Shown: positions 11,901-23,400 of the stretch, one piece after another | Position numbering within the stretch: the stretch's first letter is position 1 | Layout: every line of letters begins with the position of its first letter | Assembly (NCBI RefSeq): GCF_949628215.1 | Contig: NC_134280.1 | Span: forward strand, 8,939,795 to 9,003,794 | Direction of reading: 5' to 3' | Source of the DNA: Phalacrocorax aristotelis | Lineage: Eukaryota; Chordata; Aves; Suliformes; Phalacrocoracidae | DNA length: 64,000 nucleotides | Notes under the pieces: model-generated | What the model was told of the DNA's origin: nothing | Database searches by the model: none | Seen by the model: the letters and a program-made list of their open reading frames with translations, nothing else | Program-made: the position numbers and the translations under genes

Positions 11901-14900
11901 ACTTTTATAGTGTCATTGGTCAGAAAGCAGTATGCACATAGTTCAGGCTGCAACACGTTTACTTGGAAGGCAGCCTGGGCTACAGCCTCTTCCGCTGCGG
12001 CCTCCAGGAGCACTTACCTGTGCAACACGTGGCATGATCGCCCAGCCACATCTCCTAGCCCTCATTTAGGGAAGGTGGCATCCACATCCTTATAGAAGAG
12101 GGAGACACCTGGTGGGTTTCCTTAGTGCCTTCCAGAGGCCAGGTGCCACAGAAGGCGAAAGAAAGGGCAATGGGTTTTGGTTAGATTCATTAGAGGTAAA
12201 AAAACCTCTGATATGTAGGGAGTTGATTAAAATCTGGAGTGGAAAGCAAAATGACAGCTTCAGGCTCCTAAAATAAACTATTTTGTTGGGGTGGGATTCA
12301 AGCATGCTAAATCAGAATTTTTTAAGAATAAAGAAAATCTTACTTCCAAATGTAAAAATTATCACCTCTGTATCTCTGCTTGGTGAGGGCTTGGAAGAAG
12401 TATTGTTCTCATGTGTGTGCACCATGAACGCAAACATGGAGGCTCCCTCCACAGTGGCTAAATGTGCATTTGCGCAGAGGTGGACTGATGGGTCTAGAAG
12501 GATTGTTCGTCTCTTCCCAACTGTCCTCCTCAAAGGCAACAAATGAGAAAACTATTTGCTGCGGAGCTCACTCCTTTGGTTAAATGACCTCTATGAATCA
12601 TCTTTAAAACCTGTAAGAAAGTACATTCCCTTTCTTTCCTCTGCAGGTCTTACACCAGAGGTTCACACTCTTTGAACTCCCCTGCAGGCAGCACAGCCCT
12701 CTTAGTGCATACAAGAAGTCAATTTTCATAGCCGGGAGAATTATTTCTACACGGTTTCTTCATACCCCTGATTTGCTCTTGGTGCTGCCCCATAACATTG
12801 CTCCTTCTCCATCTGCTGCTTCTGTCTTTTTGCCCTTAGGTCAGCTGATGTACCTCGGAGAGTCACAGGCTAACCTGAAGTTAATCTAGCCCAGTACTCA
12901 AAAGAGAAGATTACTGGTGTGGAAAATCATTGCCCACCACCAATTACCATTTGCAGTACAGTCTTGAAGTGCAATTCTCTTTCCATCAGCATGCAGGGTG
13001 ACTGACATACAGACATTACAGGCCAGGAACTCAGACATCACTGGAGAGTGAGGGGATAAGTGTCTTTGTAATTACCAAAATAAATAGCCTTGTTCAAAAA
13101 AGCCAAAGGTGGAAGATGAAGACAGGTAAGAACACAGCTAATACTTAGGAACAGTAGTCTGAGAATAGTTCAGCCATACGGAAAAATGACCCTGATTACT
13201 GCAAATGTCAGTGAGAATGTATGTTGTATGAGTACGATCCTGCATTTTCTGAGTTTGAGAGGAATTTTTTGCGACAGTCTAATGTGAGATAGAATCTGTC
13301 TCTTTAAGAACCACATTTTGTATTAGATTTAAAAAAATCTTTCTTGAACCATACTTTTGTCGCATTCTTGATTCAGTTCTGAGTAAGTAGCCCAATTTAA
13401 ATAGTATTCCTCTAGTCCAGGATAAAACTGTAGCCCTTTTGTTATAAAACCCCTTCTTTATTGAAACAATCAGCCATACTTTCATCAAGGTAAGGACGAT
13501 GACTTCCATTCAGTAGGACAAACCCCTGTACACATAAATGCTGTGTGGTAAAATACAGTCTGATGAATACTGAAACAGAGAAGTTACTTAGGACTGCTTT
13601 AGTACCAGTACCATTCGGTAGGTTATCACTGGCAACATAATTTTGTCAAGGAAAAGTATTGAACTTCAGACGGTTAAGTTGAGTTCAGTAACTTTGTCAG
13701 CAATCTTATCATTCAGTATGAATTTTTTTTCACTGTGATTTTTTTCCCCATCTCTAGAAAAATCAGAACAATTTAGTTATCTAACTCCCTCTAAAAGTAG
13801 AGCTAAAAGGATCTCTAAAAAGTGAAGTGTATCCTATGCGTGTCTTGTTCATTTTCAGTCTGTCACGTGCTAAAAACTGAGTACCAGCTTCCTTTCCCAC
13901 CGTGGATATTTCTTCCTTAATGCCTTGTGATGAGCCTCTGATTGCTGTTAGCATTGCTTTTAGTGGGTAGATTCCCTCTGTGAGAAGCAAAATTGGTGAT
14001 TCTGCCAGCGTGAACAGTGAGGCCCTGCTTCCTTCTGGAGGAAGTTCTGGTGTTTAATTGCTTTTCTTTTTAATAAATCCCCTCAACACACTCAACTGAG
14101 CAGCTGCATTGTGTCCATTTTCCAAGGTATCGCCACCTAGAATTGTATTTTCTTACTCCGTTTTAAATAAACTTTGCCCATGCACAGTGGATGCAGCCAG
14201 TGGCCGTTCTGAGGCACTGTAAGAAAACAACCACATTTGTGGCATTCAGTTCATAACTGAGCAGAAGGTAAAAAGCTAGATTTACCTCACGTGGAAACTG
14301 GGACTTGAAAATTCTGGTTTATTAAATTATGCAAAAGTTCAAAGAGGGTTGGTATATACCTTATCAGGTCAAACAATCCTGTCATGTCACAAAACAATCA
14401 TATACTTTGTAAATTATGAGGATGATATTCTTGGCATTAGAATGCTGAATGTACCTAGTCATCTCGTCATTTTACAAAAATTATGCTTTTGAAAGCATAA
14501 GGTTCGGTTCATTAAACTATCTTTTATCTCCTGAATTGCGCAAGAACTCAAGCTATAGGCAACGCAAGTGTCAACTCCTTGGTCACCTATTCATTAAATG
14601 ATAGCTGTTTTGTCCAGATCTGCAGTTATGAATCGTACACAGTTCATGCTAATCAGCTTTATTTTCTCTAAGGTAATTTACTTACAATTCAGGCCCATCA
14701 GAAATGCTGTCCCATAATGCTGTAAGTGGATGACGATATGTACCTATGTATTTATGGCTTTCCTATAAACTGCTAAACAGACTAATGAACTTAAAAATAC
14801 TTCATATCAATGCATTTTTTTCCCAAGAAAAGAAACTGGCACTTATTGCTTATCTTGAAAATCTGATGCTGTGTCTTTGACAATGTCATTGTCTGCTACC

Positions 14901-17900
14901 GCAAAATAATTGTGAGATTTCTGCTCAAGTAGAAAAAAGAAAACTGATTCATTATTTCAAAAATTATTTTAGTGTCAGTCCAGAAAATAGATGAAAGCTT
15001 CTGACAATATACAAGGGAGAGCAAGGCTTAACTCATGATTTAAGGTTATGCTTTAAAGAGAAAGAAGTTCAAACATCACATTTTTAGCTCAACTGTGTTA
15101 CAGCAGAGGTCATGCAGTTACAGCTTTCACCTTTGTAGTTTCCTGGATGTGAATGTACAACTATTTTCACTGCAGAGTGTTACCTGTCCACCTGATGTTA
15201 AATGAGACCTGGAGACTGTTCACTTTCCACAGAGTCTGCCATTGTGTTCTGACCTGGCTAGGTGATAGAACCTGGTAGTTCAAAACCAACCCCTTTCACA
15301 TTACACCTTTCTACTGCAAAACGGTTGTGTAACACCACTGAATTCTGTGGGAAGTTACTTCTGATTACACCAGGATATCGCTGATCAGAGTACTGCTCTG
15401 TATGTCAATACACCTATTTTACAACAAGTTGTGAACGTATTAAAAATGCCCGACTAAACAGGTTATATATGAACAACCTTTGTAATGCTGCAACTGCATA
15501 TCCCACATAGACCCATTGTGTCATAAATACAAAGCAATTACAGGACTAGAGGACCCCTAAATTGGTAAAACTCTGCATTTAAAATAAGAAACAGTGGTAT
15601 TGTGGGATCAAGTTTACCTTGAACATGTACAGACAAAGCAACTAACAATTTTTAAAAAGGTGAAAAAGTCAAGAAAATTGTTTTCCTTCACAATAAAGTC
15701 TTAAAAAATAACTAAAAAAATAAAAAGTGAACATACTTCGTATCTCCTATTAGAGATCAGATCTGAAATGAAAGACCTTGAGTTATACAATTAAGTATTG
15801 ATTTTGTTGATCTATATTTAATTCTCATAGCAATTTAGTTGTTTTTACCCAATAGTGTTTTGCAGTTATACTTCACTTGAAGGAATGCCCTTCTTGCTTT
15901 TGTGTTAATCTAAAAATTAAATTGCCCGGTGCATGACAGACATAAATAAAGTTCATTTTATTCTTGTGTGTAACTGATTCTGAGCCCTTTAAAGTGCTGG
16001 TTAACTAAACTTAGACAGCTGGAAAATACATTTGTCCTGCAGAATGGTTCATTGCTAATTCTGGGCTCTGGCATGCCTTCTAAGCATAGCCTGACCTTCA
16101 GGCAATCAGGGCTTCTGCGTGTTACCATACAGAAGAAATGGATTTGCTATTGCATTCCTTTCTGCGTGCCTGCTTGGGGGTCCTTTGTACCTGTGGACCA
16201 GCCCATCCTTCCCTGCTCCTTCCTATTAGACCTGCAGAGTCTTTGTGCCATTCAGAATAGCTACAGTTGTGACTGGTCCTTGATCACACAGCACTAAAAA
16301 TGCATTCTACCCACATGTAACCTCTCGTTTTTCAAGTTTAAAAAAAATCTGATCTGATGTATTAATGTAGAAATAACACCTATTTATAACGTATCAGTGT
16401 AACTGCAGGCTAGCTTTGTTTTCCTAATTTGCTGTGCTTGAAGTGACATGCCAGATTTTATTATATCACTAATGGGTTTTAGTTATTCCCTTTAGGATGT
16501 TGCCAACAAGGAAACATTATTCTGATTCATGACTCATGAGTTTATTTCAAAGTGATGTGACTCATGATGAATGTCTGTATTATGTCAGATAGAGTTTCTC
16601 CTCTTCTGACAACCAGTCACTGCTCTCAGGTGGCATAAAGTGCCCGTATGACTAGCTAAGGAACGCCAGTGGTGGGAAGCTCTCCACTCACACAGAGTAG
16701 AACAACAAATGTTCCCCATACCCCGAGGCTATAATGGTATGGATTTTCTATATGAAAATATAGTTAGTATAAGTAAAACAAGCTATACATTGATCTGCTT
16801 TAGGATGACAGGCCAAAGCTTTTACAGAGGCGCTGTGAAAATCACATTCCTTTTCTGCACTGAGCCTTTTTTTCTTTGCTTAGACCAAAATCTGTGACTT
16901 CATCTTTTTACCTTTTTGCTTAAGTTAATACTTAGGAGAACATGTAAGTGACCACACCAAATGCAGCAGACACCTTATTTATACATAGATCAGATGCATA
17001 ATAGCAGCAAAGTCAACACCTTCAGGCTGAAATGGTATTTCAGTACTACCTCTGAGAAGAATTGTGTCAGGGAGCAAGCACATACTGTTGGTCCCATCTT
17101 TGCTCTTCTAGCAATGCTGAACAAAGTCACCAAGGCCTTTTTTTTTCATGTGATGATAAAACCACCGGTTCATTGTGCAGCAAGTCACTGCTAATACAGG
17201 AAGGGTCTGACTGGAACCCATGGCCTAGGGGTTAGGTGCTCTCTACACTATTACCAAATCTCACCCAGTTCTCATGGATATAAAATGCACCTGATCTGCT
17301 GCCAAATGTTCCTGTCTGCAGAGAAGCTACTGATTCATATTAGTGTGACTCTCAAATACATTAATGAACTAATTACTTTAAAATGCACAATACTAATATC
17401 TTCGAGCTAACCCTTGTTCTTTGTTATATCTGTGACTGCTGAAGTCAGTAACAAATCTACATGAACAAAACTAAAGACACTACTTAACCGCATACACAAT
17501 TTATCAAACAAATTCTAATAATAGTTGCTTTGGTTTTGCCTTTTGATTCATGTAGCAGCTGTTGTGACTGCCATGAAAAATATGAAACTTAATTAAGGAT
17601 GAATCTAAGTAAATACTCTCCGGTAATTTTTTCCAAATGGTATCTATTGTAACTACAGAAAAAATTCTTACAGAACTTGGGGTATCATTTGTTCTGACAC
17701 CCCAAGTTTAAAGAGATTATCAGTGACTTTTCAACTCTAGGAATGTACATAATTTTGTTACTGTGGGAGAAAATTATTTGTTCATTATGCAGATTCTTAC
17801 ATTACTGTCTGCTTGAAGTTTTCTTCAGTTTTGGTCATGGAGCTCAGGCTGTGAATTAGTTTTCTTCTATGTGTCAACGTCTAGAATATGATATTTTAAC

Positions 17901-20755
17901 TTTCTAACTACAAATATATTTTTCTTCCATATATGATTTAACAGAAAATTTAACAGATTTAAGTGCAGCTGTACTAATAAAATTGTGAGATAAAATCATA
18001 TTGTATATCTAATATCTGAGTACAGTTCTAGAATATTAATTCCCTACCAAAAGTCCCACCCAGATGATCCCACATTCTTACCTGATTAGAAAATGAGCAA
18101 TAAGTGGCCTGAAACAGTGTATTGTAGCCAAACAGGTGTCACCTGAATCAAATGAAAAAACACAAAGTATTACTTTCCACATCACACAAGTATTACCTTT
18201 GCACCAAAAAAAGGTTTTATGGTTTTTTGTTTTTGTGTTTTGTGTTTTGTTTTCACAAAAGGATGTAACTGGGCATTAAGACATCTAAAAAGGGCAACTG
18301 TATGTCCCAAAAACATCCATAACTTATTTCTGAATTCTGTCTCTAGTTTAGTAACAAATTTTGCTACAACTTTCAGAATTAGTTTTGCCTTTATTTCTTG
18401 ATGTGTCATAGATGCACTGTTCGCTACTCTGTATATCTTTTGCCGGTGTTTCACCGATGGGCTTCACTTCAATTCAATTTCATTTCATTCAATGATTTTC
18501 CTTAAAATTTGTAGAGAATGCTTTTGTTCCCTGCAGTTCCTCAGATCTATTTTGTAAACTGTTAGCCTTATATTAAATTACAAACTAGGGTGTGATTGAA
18601 GCAGGACTGTAGTTTAGGTTGTGCTTTTAGGGTATAATTAATTATCGATACTACGTATATGCAGAATATACCGCTGAATTCACTCCAGTCTGTCCTGTGG
18701 TTTAATCTATCCTTCAGCCAGCCAAAGATCCTACTCTTCATTCTGATACTTCATCTGGACTGCTCTGTGCAGCAAATACTCTAGGTGTCTCTGCTCCTCC
18801 TACCCAAGAGCTGAAATTGGCTCCATTTGAATCAATAGAAGTTTTATCATAGACCTTACTAACACCCATATTGACTTCTTGCTGCCCCAAGTCTGTGCTA
18901 AGCAGCCACATTCAATTTATCTAAAGAAAAGCTATGACGTGGGATAAATATACACAAAGAAAAATCATTTAGTCTGTCATATAATAAAGCATTTTAGGCT
19001 CAGTACTCTGAAGAGCAAAAAGTGCTAATATGTATGTTATTGATGCCATGTCTGAGAATTTTCTCACCTGGCCTACAGAGAAGTGAAACTATTTTAGTAA
19101 TATTGTATAATATTTCGAATGAGGGCAAAGGGAAGAACATTTTAAGCTGAAATTGTGGAGAATTTATATTGAAGGGTCCTAAATTTGTGTCTGTTCCCAT
19201 TTCCAAGGGTTATATTCCTCTATTTCAGAAAACATCATTACAGGTATTGGAGACCTTAGTTTTAACTGTCATCCAAAATCAAAACCTAACATAACACGCC
19301 CTAAAACCTTTTAGACTGAAGATTAATTAATGAACCAAATGGAAAATTTTCATTTACTAGGACTTCAGTATCTCCTGTTGCTTTGCTTAAGTCTGTTTGA
19401 AACATTTGATAAAAACACTAGCCTAATCCAGGCATTGCTAGCTTATGAAATATGACACAAGCACAACATAAAGAGTCATTGGATTGGCATTTTGATTTTT
19501 ATCTAACTTGTCATAAAAACAAGCAAACTATGTAACAGTTTGCCTTCCTCTTGCCCAAAATCTCCAGGAATACACAGCAGAGCATGCGCAACGTTTGACT
19601 GACTTGAAACCTGAATTTTTCAAAACATTCTAATGACCCTTTACAACTGCATATGTAATGACCCACATCATCCATGCACCTGGCCATGCTGTATTTTCAG
19701 TGTGCTTAAAATACCATTTCATTTTCTGTCTAAACCAAAATATTTGTGCCTTGGATGGACAGTAATTTACTGAATCGGTCTTCGCTATCTGATGGTAATA
19801 CCAAATATGAGGAGAGGCTTGCACTGACAGCGTATCTCAGAACTCTTGCATCTTACCTCTATGAGAGTCCTATAAAGCGTGGAACCTTATCTTCTCATTC
19901 TGTGATAATATTATCTGTGAGAGAAGTTAGTTACACCCATTCTGAAACACCCTGTATATGAACGGCAGGTCATTTTTATTGAACTGCTCCCTACGCAGTT
20001 CCCTAACTATTCCTTGGTCAGATCTCTGATTGAAAATACCAGCAGCTAACAAAGGGATGAAATTACTCTCATATAATCCTACTGTGTGTTTTTAATATAA
20101 TGTGCTAATACATCGCCCGGTGTTCCTGCAGAATTACAACACTCCTCCGAGTAGGCCTGGCCAATATCTGATTGATTCTGGTCCGTGGGGATTAGCCCAG
20201 TTCAGTATAATTTCCTGTCTTGTTGCTTTCTTGTCTATTAGAGAGGGTTTGGGTCTGTGGAAATCAATAGGCTTACACATGCAAAATGTGAGGTTGTTCT
20301 CTAGCAAGTTTCATTTGTGTCTCTAATTTATGGAAAATGCTGTTTTCTCCTCTGAACATGTCTGTGCACCTCTTTTTTTTTAGCAGACTCCAAACTCTAC
20401 TTAAACAAATACCCACTTAAACGTATCCCACAACGTATTCATAAAGGAGAAGAATTACTGTGAAGATGCTGGAGATGCTTAACACATGCATACCCAGGAT
20501 CTGCTACTTAAGACATTAATAGCACTTAACTGTTTTGTAAATGGAGTCCTATTTGTCTCAGCTGAATCATTAAAGTTACGATTTATCCTAAAGTGGACAT
20601 TAATGGTCTACTGAATTATAACAGATATTTAAGCATCTAACAATCTATTTCGTTTAACCCTGTGAACTTTGGAAAGATGGTAATTAATGGTGTACAGTAG
20701 GATAACTTTATTTTTGTAAGAAATATGTTTCTAATATTTCCCTTGCTTATTACAG
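5986..20755 (+). other. NCKAP5: NCKAP5 intron, 3' part
   Basis: About 14.8 kb of AT-rich intron leading to the terminal coding exon. I saw no additional recognisable exon, RNA gene or interspersed repeat. Two acceptor-like sites were examined, near 6767 and 20131, and neither gives a phase-consistent exon. An AP-1-like site pair at 16530-16564 is listed separately. A T/G homopolymer-rich stretch occurs at about 18219-18255. Confidence 0.6.
16530..16564. promoter_or_regulatory. pair of perfect AP-1 (TGACTCA) sites
   Basis: Two exact TGACTCA heptamers occur at 16530-16536 and 16558-16564, 28 bp apart and each followed by TGA. They lie inside the last NCKAP5 intron. TGACTCA is the canonical Jun/Fos site, and paired copies are typical of intronic enhancers. 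The sequence shows only the motifs; activity is inferred. Confidence 0.3.
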
Positions 20756-21037
20756 AAATTGAAGCAAACTGAAGACACAAAAGAGGATTCCCAGAATAGA
20801 TTATCTAAAATTTCCCTGGAGTCTCTCAATAAATTTAACAGCAATAACGTACTTTTATTAGAAAAAGAGAAGAACTGTCTGAACAAGGTTGAAGGACAAA
20901 AGGAAGAAAATGGAAGGAGAGAAGAAGCTTCCTTAAATAGCTCGGGTAGGCACGACGTGGACAATTTAGAATCCTTGAGCGATTCTCTATACGATAGCTT
21001 CTCCTCTTGTGCCAGCCAAGGCTCGAACGACGCATAG
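20756..21037 (+). CDS. NCKAP5: NCKAP5 terminal coding exon (C-terminus)
   Basis: This exon encodes the last 93 residues of NCK-associated protein 5, a large, mostly disordered protein related to NCKAP5L/CEP169, which binds microtubule plus ends. A pyrimidine-rich acceptor ending TTATTACAG precedes 20756, and the frame runs open to TAG at 21035-21037. The peptide is hydrophilic and rich in Lys, Glu, Ser and Asn. It ends in SDSLYDSFSSCASQGSND plus one residue. That C-terminal block is the family signature: as I recall it, NCKAP5L ends in a very similar SDSLYDS-SSC-SQG block. The order NCKAP5, LYPD1, GPR39 matches the human locus, which supports the name. A 168-codon antisense open frame over this exon is taken as a shadow. 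Upstream exons, including the very large central coding exon of the gene, lie outside the window. Confidence 0.88.
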   Translation, partial: KLKQTEDTKEDSQNRLSKISLESLNKFNSNNVLLLEKEKNCLNKVEGQKEENGRREEASLNSSGRHDVDNLESLSDSLYDSFSSCASQGSNDA

Positions 21038-22385
21038 AAACACTTCCCAGTGGGCTGCAACCGCGGCATGTACCAGAGCCAAAGGCAAGCAGGGAGTGAG
21101 GGGGGAGAAGAGACGGTGGTTGAAAATTCTCACTCCGAATCGCTGTACTCACAACAGGGCGTTCTGACTCTTCACCACGCAGCATCAAGGAAGGCAAGAC
21201 GGCAGTCACTGTGATGCGCGAGACACAACACTGAAGGCAACGAACAGTTACGCAGAGTAGTCTTAATTTTGCACTTTTGTGAATATTTGTACAGTTGTAA
21301 ATATCTTGGGAAAATATATTTGTAGGGATAAATGACAGCAATAAATATTAAATTGGTGCTATGCTCCTGTAATGGCAGATGACTAACTTAAAGAAATTGA
21401 TGTTAATATTAACAAGGAAAGCTAGTAGATTTTTTTAAAAAAGATTTATAGTTGTTCTAGTCTTAAAACTGTATGTAGAAACACTGCGTTACCATAAAGC
21501 TGAGCCTGCCAAATTGTAATAAACTTTCCTGGACTCCCTTTTGCAAAACTTTTTTTTTTTTTTTAATTTTTAGTGCAATTCCACACAGGTGTTCTAGGGG
21601 AACATGCATTTTAGTTATTACAACTTTACAACAGGTGTCTTATTTCAAAAGGGTTTTGACTTCTGACATGGCAAGAAAACTAATAGATTAAAAGGCCTGA
21701 TACTGCTGGTATTGACTTCATCAGTCATGTGCGTAACTGAAACATCAGGGTCAAAGTAATTCGCCACTGACACCAAGGGGAGTCTTGTACGAAGGAGAAC
21801 TACACAAAGCACCCTTCGCTTCTGACTGCAGCACACTTTCTCTACTTCCACCTCCCCTGTACTCATTGCCTATGAAATTATGAATGTACCATATTGTGTT
21901 ATCTTTTGTAGTCCCCATTTGGTCTAAATTAAATTGGAAACGCTAAAATTATTTTTAAAAATTGAAACTCAACTCCCATTGGTGACACACATGAAGAAGC
22001 TGTTGGTGCTAACCAGCACTGGTTCAAACATATCTTGAAGCTGGGGGGATTGGCCTGTCCTGGGTGGTTTTCTTTTTCTACAAAGGTTGTTTATATGTAA
22101 GGGAAAGTCTATTTCAAAGGTTCTGTGTATTTTTTCTAGCTGTGAAGTATTTATAACTGCTTTTTGTACAGCGATCTGTAAACTAGATATATTTCGGATA
22201 TTTCTAGACTCTACGTTTTCTTCAGCACATGCCTGTTAATCTTTGAAATACTGTACGATCAGTGTTAAATTCTGTGCAATTTGTTATATTTTAAGTCATT
22301 TCCGCTGTGAACTTGCATCACCTTTTTCGACTTTTAGAAATTTTCATTGAAACATCTTTTGTAAATAAAAATTCTCTTGGGTAGG
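21038..22385 (+). other. NCKAP5: NCKAP5 3' UTR
   Basis: AT-rich, non-coding sequence downstream of the NCKAP5 stop codon. It contains three AATAAA hexamers, at 21340-21345, 21518-21523 and 22364-22369, so short and long 3' UTR forms are possible. Composition changes abruptly to very GC-rich just after the last hexamer, which makes about 22,385 a natural distal end. UTR extent is inferred from these signals only. Confidence 0.65.
22364..22369 (+). promoter_or_regulatory. NCKAP5: distal polyadenylation signal of NCKAP5 (AATAAA)
   Basis: A perfect AATAAA followed within about 15 bases by a short GT-rich stretch (TTGGGTAGGGGTG), as expected for a cleavage site. It lies at the boundary with the LYPD1 CpG island. 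Proximal alternatives are at 21340 and 21518. Confidence 0.6.
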
Positions 22386-22420
22386 GGTGCCCGCGGACGG
22401 GTTTTCCGACGGCTCCCGCC

Positions 22421-22520
22421 GCCTCAGCCCTCACCCGCCAACGGCCGCCGCTCGCGCCGCCTCAGCCCGCCCCACCTCGCCAACAGCCGCCGCTCGCGCC
22501 GCCTCAGCCCGCCCGGCCGC
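22421..22520. repeat. short GC-rich tandem repeat, about 40-bp unit
   Basis: GCCTCAGCCC recurs at 22421, 22459 and 22501 (spacing 38 and 42 bp), with GCCGCCGCTCGCGCC shared between the units. About 2.5 copies lie at the upstream edge of the CpG island, just after the NCKAP5 polyadenylation signal. Confidence 0.75.
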
Positions 22521-23348
22521 GCTGGGGGAGAGGCGTCAACGCGCCCCAGGCGAGGACTGCGGCGGCCGGCTCCGGAGCGTCCGCCCGACGGCCGGGAGCG
22601 GCGAGGTGTAGAGCCCTCGGCGCGGGCGTGTGCCCGCGGAGGAGGCGGGGGATCGCCGCGCCGACACGTACGCAGCCACCGCCCCTGTTTCCCACCCTTT
22701 AGCATCCCCTGTCAGGAGATAGGGGGCTTTGCATGAGGACGAGCGACACCTCGTAGTGGGGCCGTTCCGCGATCCGGCGGCCACCTGTGGACTTCGGGCG
22801 TGCGGGGAAGTGGCGGGGGCAGGGAGCCCGTTCCTCGCCGCCGGGGAGAGGAGGGCGGGTGGGCGAGCCGCCCCGGCGGGCGGAGGGTGTGGGAGCCCGC
22901 CGCAGCGCCCGGCCAAGTGGACGCCGAATGGGCGGCGCGGGGCTCCCGGGGAGGGGGGTTTAGGAGCAGCAGCGGGGCACCTCCTGCATCCCTCCTTCAA
23001 CTTTCCCAGTCTCTGAGGCACGGGGCAGCGGGCGGGATCCCCGCCCCGCTCCTCTCCGCCGGCATCACATGGTGCTGGGGGAGGAGGGAGAGAAGGGGGG
23101 AGCCGCCCCCAGCTCTCGCTTCGCGTACAGTTTCTTCCAGTCTCAGCGCTCAACTCCGGCGAGGCTGGAGCGCGGAGCGGGGTTGGGCAGGACGGGAGCC
23201 GGGAGGGCTCCGCCGCCGGCTGCCAGGGCGCCGCTGGGCAGCGGGGGCGGCGGGGAAGCAGCCGGAGTGCGCGGCGCCTCCGCTGCCTCCCTCCCTCTGA
23301 TGCTCCTTCGCGGCTGCTCGCCAGCCCGGCGGCCGCGGCGCCGGGAGG

Positions 23349-23400
23349 ATGCGGCTCTTCCTCCTCGCTGCAACTTTCTGGGGATTGTGCCTGGCTCCAG
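23349..23400 (+). CDS. LYPD1: LYPD1 coding exon 1 (signal peptide)
   Basis: LYPD1 (Lynx2) is a small GPI-anchored Ly6/uPAR-type protein of neurons that modulates nicotinic acetylcholine receptors at the cell surface. This exon encodes residues 1-17 plus one base of codon 18: a secretory signal peptide, MRLFLLAATFWGLCLAP, with a hydrophobic core. The start codon has A at -3, a favourable context. The exon ends CTCCAG followed by a consensus GTAAGG donor at 23401. The split glycine codon is completed by exon 2. In-frame joining of all three exons gives 139 residues, close to the about 141 of mammalian LYPD1. Two upstream ATGs (23069 and 23300) in another frame overlap this start. Confidence 0.9.

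Noticed and set aside
20131..20170. Acceptor-like TTCCTGCAG followed by an open frame (NYNTPPSRPG)
   Set aside because: The only nearby GT donors give an exon of about 20 nt or a very weak donor; the evidence is too thin for an NCKAP5 exon.
20835..21341. 168-codon - strand frame over the NCKAP5 terminal exon
   Set aside because: It is a shadow of a supported coding exon on the + strand, with no splice or domain support.
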